From positions 1 through 17,189 of the forward strand of contig PAAH01000002.1 in NCBI GenBank assembly GCA_002698885.1: a DNA stretch of 17,189 nt, given 5' to 3'. The notes under the pieces were generated by a model. The model did no database searches. It had not been told where the DNA came from and saw nothing but the letters and a program-made list of their open reading frames with translations. Position numbers and translations under genes: made by a program. The stretch is from Nitrososphaerota archaeon (GTDB taxonomy: Archaea; Thermoproteota; Nitrososphaeria; Nitrososphaerales; Nitrosopumilaceae). Below, one piece after another: positions 13,861-17,189 of the stretch (positions are counted from its first letter, which is position 1; each line of letters starts with the position of its first letter).

Positions 13861-13871
13861 TTTTATATTTT
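13861..13871. promoter_or_regulatory. Shared TATA element for divergent zinc-finger and mqnE genes
   Basis: TTTTATATTTT is the only A/T box between the two starts. Its centre (13866) is 25 bp from the ATG at 13891 (mqnE) and 26 bp from the ATG at 13840 (zinc finger). Read from either side it is a TATA-type sequence, so one element could drive both leaderless transcripts. This argues against the longer mqnE starts at 13858 or 13882, which would begin upstream of or too close to the box. Confidence 0.45.
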
Positions 13872-13890
13872 GATCAAAAATATGCCTGTT

Positions 13891-14991
13891 ATGCTAGAAA
13901 ATATGATTGGAAAATCAACTGCTATTGATCGTGTCATGGCAGGAAAAGAGCTTACATTTGATGATGGAATGGAATTAATGAATTATGATAATATTCACAT
14001 GCTTGGAGCAACTGCCGAAATTACTAGGAAAAAATTAGTCGGAGATGATGTAACATTTACAGCCTCATATTACATGAACTATACAAACGTCTGTGCTGCA
14101 AGCTGTCAGATGTGTGCATTCTATAGAAAGGGTGATGAGGATGATGCATACACACTAACTCCAGATCAGATTGAACAACGTGTATCATCAGCAGAGCAAT
14201 TAGGTGCTACTGAAGTACACATCGTAGGTGGATTTCATCCTGATTTACCATTAGATTATTATGAAGAAATGATGAAGGTGATAAAAGAAAAACATAAGAA
14301 TTTAACAATTAAGGCATTTACCGCTGCTGAGATTTTTTATTTATCTAAACTTACAAAAAATTCAATCAAAGAAATTCTTGCCAGACTAAAAGACGCAGGA
14401 TTAGATTCAATGCCAGGTGGAGGTGCTGAATTGTTTCATCCTGATATAAGAGGTAAAATTGTTAGGGGGAAATGTACTGGTCAGGAATGGCTTGACACAA
14501 TTGAACAAGCGCATAATCTTGGGATAAAAAGTAATGCAACCATGCTGTATGGTCACATTGAAAAGCCTGAACATATTGTTGATCATTTAATCAAAATTCG
14601 TGAGTTACAAAAAAGAACCAATGGGTTTCTTACTTTCATACCATTAAAATTTAGTCTTGATAATACAGAGTTAGAAAATGAGCATCAAGTTACCCAGGAA
14701 TGTTCATCTTTGTATGACCTAAAAATTATTGCACTATCACGACTTATGCTTGCTGGTGCATTGAACAACATTTCTGTTTATTGGGTTGCATATGGGAAAA
14801 AACTAGCGCAAGTTGCATTGTGTAACGGTGGAAATGACTTGGTTGGCACTGCATTTTCTGAAGAAATTTATCGCGCCGCTGGCAAACCAACAAACTCATC
14901 GTTAGTTGAATTATCTAACTTGGTAAAAGAAATCAATAGGAATCCAATTCAAAGAAATACATTTTTTGACAACCTTCAGTATTTCAAGTAG
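13891..14991 (+). CDS. mqnE: Aminofutalosine synthase, radical SAM enzyme of menaquinone synthesis
   Basis: Radical SAM enzyme that joins a SAM-derived adenosyl radical to 3-[(1-carboxyvinyl)oxy]benzoate to give 6-amino-6-deoxyfutalosine, an early step of the futalosine route to menaquinone. The [4Fe-4S] motif CAASCQMC gives Cys68, Cys72 and Cys75. Family landmarks follow: GATEVHIVGGFHPDLP, AFTAAEI, AGLDSMPGGGAELF (PGGGAE at 175-180), ATMLYGHIEKPEHIVDHL, FLTFIPLKF and YWVAYGKKLAQVAL. The FIPL block and the late YW...AQVAL block fit MqnE rather than its relatives CofH and MqnC. The start chosen, ATG 13891 (366 aa), is set by the upstream TATA box; in-frame ATGs at 13882 and 13858 exist. mqnD of the same pathway lies 1.3 kb downstream on the other strand. 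Its 3' end overlaps the next gene by 8 bp. Confidence 0.92.
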   Translation: MLENMIGKSTAIDRVMAGKELTFDDGMELMNYDNIHMLGATAEITRKKLVGDDVTFTASYYMNYTNVCAASCQMCAFYRKGDEDDAYTLTPDQIEQRVSSAEQLGATEVHIVGGFHPDLPLDYYEEMMKVIKEKHKNLTIKAFTAAEIFYLSKLTKNSIKEILARLKDAGLDSMPGGGAELFHPDIRGKIVRGKCTGQEWLDTIEQAHNLGIKSNATMLYGHIEKPEHIVDHLIKIRELQKRTNGFLTFIPLKFSLDNTELENEHQVTQECSSLYDLKIIALSRLMLAGALNNISVYWVAYGKKLAQVALCNGGNDLVGTAFSEEIYRAAGKPTNSSLVELSNLVKEINRNPIQRNTFFDNLQYFK

Positions 14992-15262
14992 CTGGCTTTT
15001 TCTCTGTTTTTTTTGCCCCACCTTTTTTCTTTCTTCTTGCACCAAAACTGATTAGAACAAGCAGAAATCCAACACCGATTAAAATTCCAGACAGTGTCTT
15101 AGAATCAGTATTTTGTTGCTCTGCCATCAGGAATTCCAGTTCTTCCTCGGGAGTCATCCCACCTTCACCGATTGGTGTAGATTCGCCAAGAATAGCTGAT
15201 AACGCAATACCAACAGCAATCATTACTAATCCACCAGTTAGAATTTTCTTATCAATGAGCAT
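14984..15262 (-). CDS. Small membrane protein with two transmembrane helices, unknown function
   Basis: 92 residues. Helix 1 is at about 8-25 (LTGGLVMIAVGIALSAIL). An acidic outer loop follows (GEGGMTPEEELEFLMAEQQN), then helix 2 at about 57-74 (LSGILIGVGFLLVLISFGA) and a strongly basic tail (RRKKKGGAKKTEKK). The positive tail fixes both termini in the cytoplasm by the positive-inside rule. There are no cysteines or motifs. It starts at the ATG at 15262, with an A/T box about 26 bp upstream at 15283-15293, and shares its upstream gap with the divergent dus gene. It sits between two menaquinone genes, but nothing in its sequence ties it to quinones. No family is recognised. Confidence 0.8.
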   Translation of the reverse strand: MLIDKKILTGGLVMIAVGIALSAILGESTPIGEGGMTPEEELEFLMAEQQNTDSKTLSGILIGVGFLLVLISFGARRKKKGGAKKTEKKPAT

Positions 15263-15282
15263 TTACAATTATTAGTTATCTG

Positions 15283-15293
15283 CATAATTTAAG
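15283..15293 (-). promoter_or_regulatory. TATA-like box of the 92-aa membrane protein gene
   Basis: CATAATTTAAG, read on the minus strand as CTTAAATTATG, is centred about 26 bp before the ATG at 15262. Confidence 0.4.
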
Positions 15294-15324
15294 AAAAGCG
15301 AAATAAATCAAACTAAAATGCACA

Positions 15325-15333
15325 TTTAAAAAT
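15325..15333 (+). promoter_or_regulatory. TATA-like box of the dus gene
   Basis: TTTAAAAAT is centred about 25 bp before the ATG at 15354, favouring that start over the ATG at 15342, which would leave only about 13 bp. Confidence 0.35.
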
Positions 15334-15353
15334 AAAAAAATATGACGAATTAC

Positions 15354-16319
15354 ATGTCTGAATTACCACATTTTTCAAGCAGGGCATTTTTGGCACCAAT
15401 GGCAGGTGTGAGTGATCCAGCATTACGATTAATCTGTAAAAATATGGGTGCAGGTCTGGTCATTACTGAATTAACTAGTATTCACGCAATCATTGCGAAA
15501 GAAGAGCAATTAAAAACTCAAATGAAAAACATCACAGAATTTTTAGAATTCTCTGAAAAAGAGAGACCACTGTCAGTGCAATTATTTGGATCTGATCTTA
15601 TTGCACTGGAAAAGGCAACAAAGATTGTAGAACCATTTTTTGACATGATTGATTACAATATGGGTTGTCCCGCACCACATATAACAAAGCAAATGGCAGG
15701 AGGTGCACTTTTACAAAATTCTGATTTAACACGTCAGATTTTTAGAACGATGGTAAATTCAACAACAAGACCGGTATCATTGAAAATGCGCATAGGTGTT
15801 TCTGATTCTAACAAATTACTGTTTAAAGAAATTGCAAAAATTGCAGAGCAGGAGGGAATTAAAATGATAACGCTCCATCCTAGGACTGTCTCACAGGGGT
15901 ATTCGGGTCATTCTGATTGGACCATGATAAAGAAATTAAAAGAAATTGTAGATGTTCCAGTTGTTGGAAATGGCGATATTACAACACCTGAAATTGCTAA
16001 AAGTATGATTGAGCAAACTGGATGTGATTATGTTATGATAGGACGCGGTGCGATGGGTAATCCATTTATTTTTGAACAAATTAACGATTACCTAAAATAC
16101 GGTGTATACAAAAATTATAATTTTTCTGATAGACTTAATGCATTTTTGGATTATGTTAGTGAGACATCAAAATATAAAATAAAATTTGTAAACATTAAGG
16201 AACAGGCAATTCGATTCACAAAAGGCACTGTTGGTGGTGGTGTATTACGAAAACGACTCACAACAACTAGGGATATCGATGAATTGAAAAAAATATTAGT
16301 ACAAACAGTTTCAGTCTAG
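15354..16319 (+). CDS. dus: tRNA-dihydrouridine synthase
   Basis: FMN-dependent enzyme that reduces specific uridines in the tRNA D-loop to dihydrouridine using NAD(P)H. The TIM barrel opens with FLAPMAGVSDPALRL (FMN phosphate side). Catalytic Cys105 lies in DYNMGCPAPHI, followed by the conserved KQMAGGALLQN. Later landmarks are VSLKMRIG, LHPRTVSQGYSGHSDW, VPVVGNGDI and CDYVMIGRGAMGNPFIF, all intact. The C-terminal helical domain is short (about 75 residues). Length from ATG 15354 is 321 residues; ATG 15342 would add MTNY. TATA spacing and the family's usual short N-terminus favour 15354. The subfamily (which D-loop position) cannot be told. Its 3' end overlaps mqnD by 9 bp in convergent orientation. 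Confidence 0.95.
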   Translation: MSELPHFSSRAFLAPMAGVSDPALRLICKNMGAGLVITELTSIHAIIAKEEQLKTQMKNITEFLEFSEKERPLSVQLFGSDLIALEKATKIVEPFFDMIDYNMGCPAPHITKQMAGGALLQNSDLTRQIFRTMVNSTTRPVSLKMRIGVSDSNKLLFKEIAKIAEQEGIKMITLHPRTVSQGYSGHSDWTMIKKLKEIVDVPVVGNGDITTPEIAKSMIEQTGCDYVMIGRGAMGNPFIFEQINDYLKYGVYKNYNFSDRLNAFLDYVSETSKYKIKFVNIKEQAIRFTKGTVGGGVLRKRLTTTRDIDELKKILVQTVSV

Positions 16320-17144
16320 AGGTTCTGAAATTTTAATTTCAAATTCAGGTACCAGATCTTTTTCACTAGCCATTTCAAACATTTTTCGAATAGACTTTTC
16401 TCCATCCTCTCCCATGTTTACAGTGACAGGATTTACGTACATTTTGACAAATTTTTCTATTAATTCTTCCGATTTTCCTCTACTATACTGCATTGCATAT
16501 TCCAATGCATCTTTGTCATGTTCCAGTGCAAATTCAATTGAGTTTTTCAGATATGTGTCAAATTTTTTGATGATATCATTATCAAATTTATTACTCATGA
16601 CATTAATTCCCAATGGAACAGGAAGACCATTAGTTTCTTTGTCCCACCATTCACCAACATCAAGTATTTTCATAATTCCTTCCTGTTCAAATGATAATTG
16701 AGTTTCATGAATAACCAAGCCAACATCAACCTGACCAGTTTTAACAGCATTTGGTATTTCACTAAAATTCATTTCAACATAATCGAATTTTCCAATCATT
16801 AATTGTAATAATAAAAATGCTGATGTCATTTTTCCTGGTATTGCAATTTTGGATTTTTTTATTTCATCTATTGACATTTGCTTTGTTGCAGTAACAATTG
16901 GACCATATCCTATTCCAAAACTTCCCCCACTACGTAGAATTGTGTAATCAGGAATGTATGCGCATGCATGAACTGAAACTGCCGTGACATCAAGTTCAGG
17001 GTTTTTTGCTCTAGAATTTAGGTCCTCAATATCACCTATTACATGTTTAACAGTAAAATCATCAGATTTTATCTTACCAGTAAGCATAGCATAAAACATG
17101 AACGCATCATCTGAATCAGGGGTATGCCCAACAGAAATTTCCAC
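16311..17144 (-). CDS. mqnD: 1,4-dihydroxy-6-naphthoate synthase of the futalosine menaquinone pathway
   Basis: Enzyme that converts cyclic dehypoxanthinyl futalosine to 1,4-dihydroxy-6-naphthoate, downstream of MqnE and MqnC. 277 residues, the usual length, with a periplasmic-binding-protein-like two-lobe fold but no signal peptide, so cytoplasmic. The N-terminal GHTPDSDDAFMFYAM is the family hallmark. Other blocks are DVTAVSVHACAYI, GFGIGYGPIV-like SFGIGYGPIVTA, KIAIPGKMTSAFLLLQLM and VGLVIHETQLSFEQEG, in which His146 matches the histidine proposed as catalytic base in the family. The first codon is GTG at 17144; a TATA-like element lies about 26 bp upstream. The GHTPDSDD motif separates it from MqnA, which has the same fold. 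Confidence 0.94.
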   Translation of the reverse strand: MEISVGHTPDSDDAFMFYAMLTGKIKSDDFTVKHVIGDIEDLNSRAKNPELDVTAVSVHACAYIPDYTILRSGGSFGIGYGPIVTATKQMSIDEIKKSKIAIPGKMTSAFLLLQLMIGKFDYVEMNFSEIPNAVKTGQVDVGLVIHETQLSFEQEGIMKILDVGEWWDKETNGLPVPLGINVMSNKFDNDIIKKFDTYLKNSIEFALEHDKDALEYAMQYSRGKSEELIEKFVKMYVNPVTVNMGEDGEKSIRKMFEMASEKDLVPEFEIKISEPLD

Positions 17145-17164
17145 AATTTATCATCAAAATTTGG

Positions 17165-17174
17165 TAATAAAAAA
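17165..17174 (-). promoter_or_regulatory. TATA-like box of mqnD
   Basis: The run taataaaaaa, read on the minus strand as TTTTTTATTA, is centred about 26 bp before the GTG start at 17144 and supports that GTG as a leaderless start. Confidence 0.4.
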
Positions 17175-17189
17175 CATTAGAATTAACAA

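Noticed and set aside
13891..14991. CofH (F420 synthesis) or MqnC identity for the radical SAM gene
   Set aside because: These relatives share the CxxxCxxC and PGGGAE blocks, but the FIPL segment and the YWVAYGKKLAQVAL block match the MqnE pattern better.
16311..17144. MqnA or a solute-binding protein instead of MqnD
   Set aside because: The fold is shared, but the GHTPDSDDAF start and absence of a signal peptide fit MqnD.
1..17189. Mobile element, prophage, defence island or CRISPR array
   Set aside because: No transposase, integrase, phage structural gene, Cas-like protein, terminal inverted repeats or regularly spaced repeats were seen; composition is uniform by eye.

Overview
The window looks like chromosome from a marine ammonia-oxidising archaeon of the Nitrosopumilus type (Nitrososphaerota/Thaumarchaeota). 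This is inferred from four things: strongly AT-rich DNA; compact genes whose start codons mostly lie about 25 bp downstream of an A/T-rich TATA-like element with no ribosome-binding site (leaderless style); futalosine-pathway menaquinone genes; and several small membrane, TPR and zinc-ribbon proteins of archaeal character. No insertion sequence, integrase, CRISPR array, rRNA or recognisable tRNA is present. It reads as core genome rather than a mobile island.

Layout. 1-1928: the 3' two-thirds of methionyl-tRNA synthetase, followed by an alpha/beta-hydrolase whose real N-terminus appears to extend upstream of its only canonical start. 1952-2563 (minus): an unannotated 52-aa acidic protein and a two-helix membrane protein. 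2619-2748: an intergenic element with its own TATA-like box, three nested potential RNA stems and a T-tract, a candidate structured ncRNA. 2805-6094: a DUF3892-like protein, an M1 aminopeptidase, and an immediately abutting membrane-anchored protein. 6095-6541 (minus): an SRPBCC-fold protein. 6624-9065: a four-gene cluster with a large coiled-coil protein, a JAMM/MPN protein with a degraded active site, a membrane protein with a glycine-rich linker and zinc ribbon, and a small soluble protein. 9066-11497 (minus): two oligopeptide-type ABC permeases without ATPase or binding protein nearby. 11566-12882: an apparent HD-hydrolase/GNAT fusion. 12913-13677: two small TPR proteins. 13667-13840 (minus): an unannotated 57-aa C2H2 zinc-finger protein, divergent from mqnE (13891-14991) and apparently sharing one TATA element with it. 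14984-15262 (minus): a small membrane protein. 15354-16319: a tRNA-dihydrouridine synthase. 16311-17144 (minus): mqnD.

Functional threads. MqnE and MqnD act in the same futalosine route to menaquinone, so this end of the window carries respiratory quinone synthesis interleaved with a tRNA-modification gene. MetRS and Dus are housekeeping translation genes. The M1 peptidase and the Dpp/Opp-type permeases are both consistent with peptide use, but no direct link is visible. Five of the six convergent gene pairs abut with no spacer or overlap by 8-11 bp, so there is almost no room for terminators between them.

The most unusual items are the candidate ncRNA at 2648-2748, the zinc-finger mini-gene with its mirror-symmetric shared promoter, the JAMM-like protein missing the expected catalytic Glu, Ser and Asp, and the hydrolase with a coding-like N-terminus but no ATG, GTG or TTG to start it.
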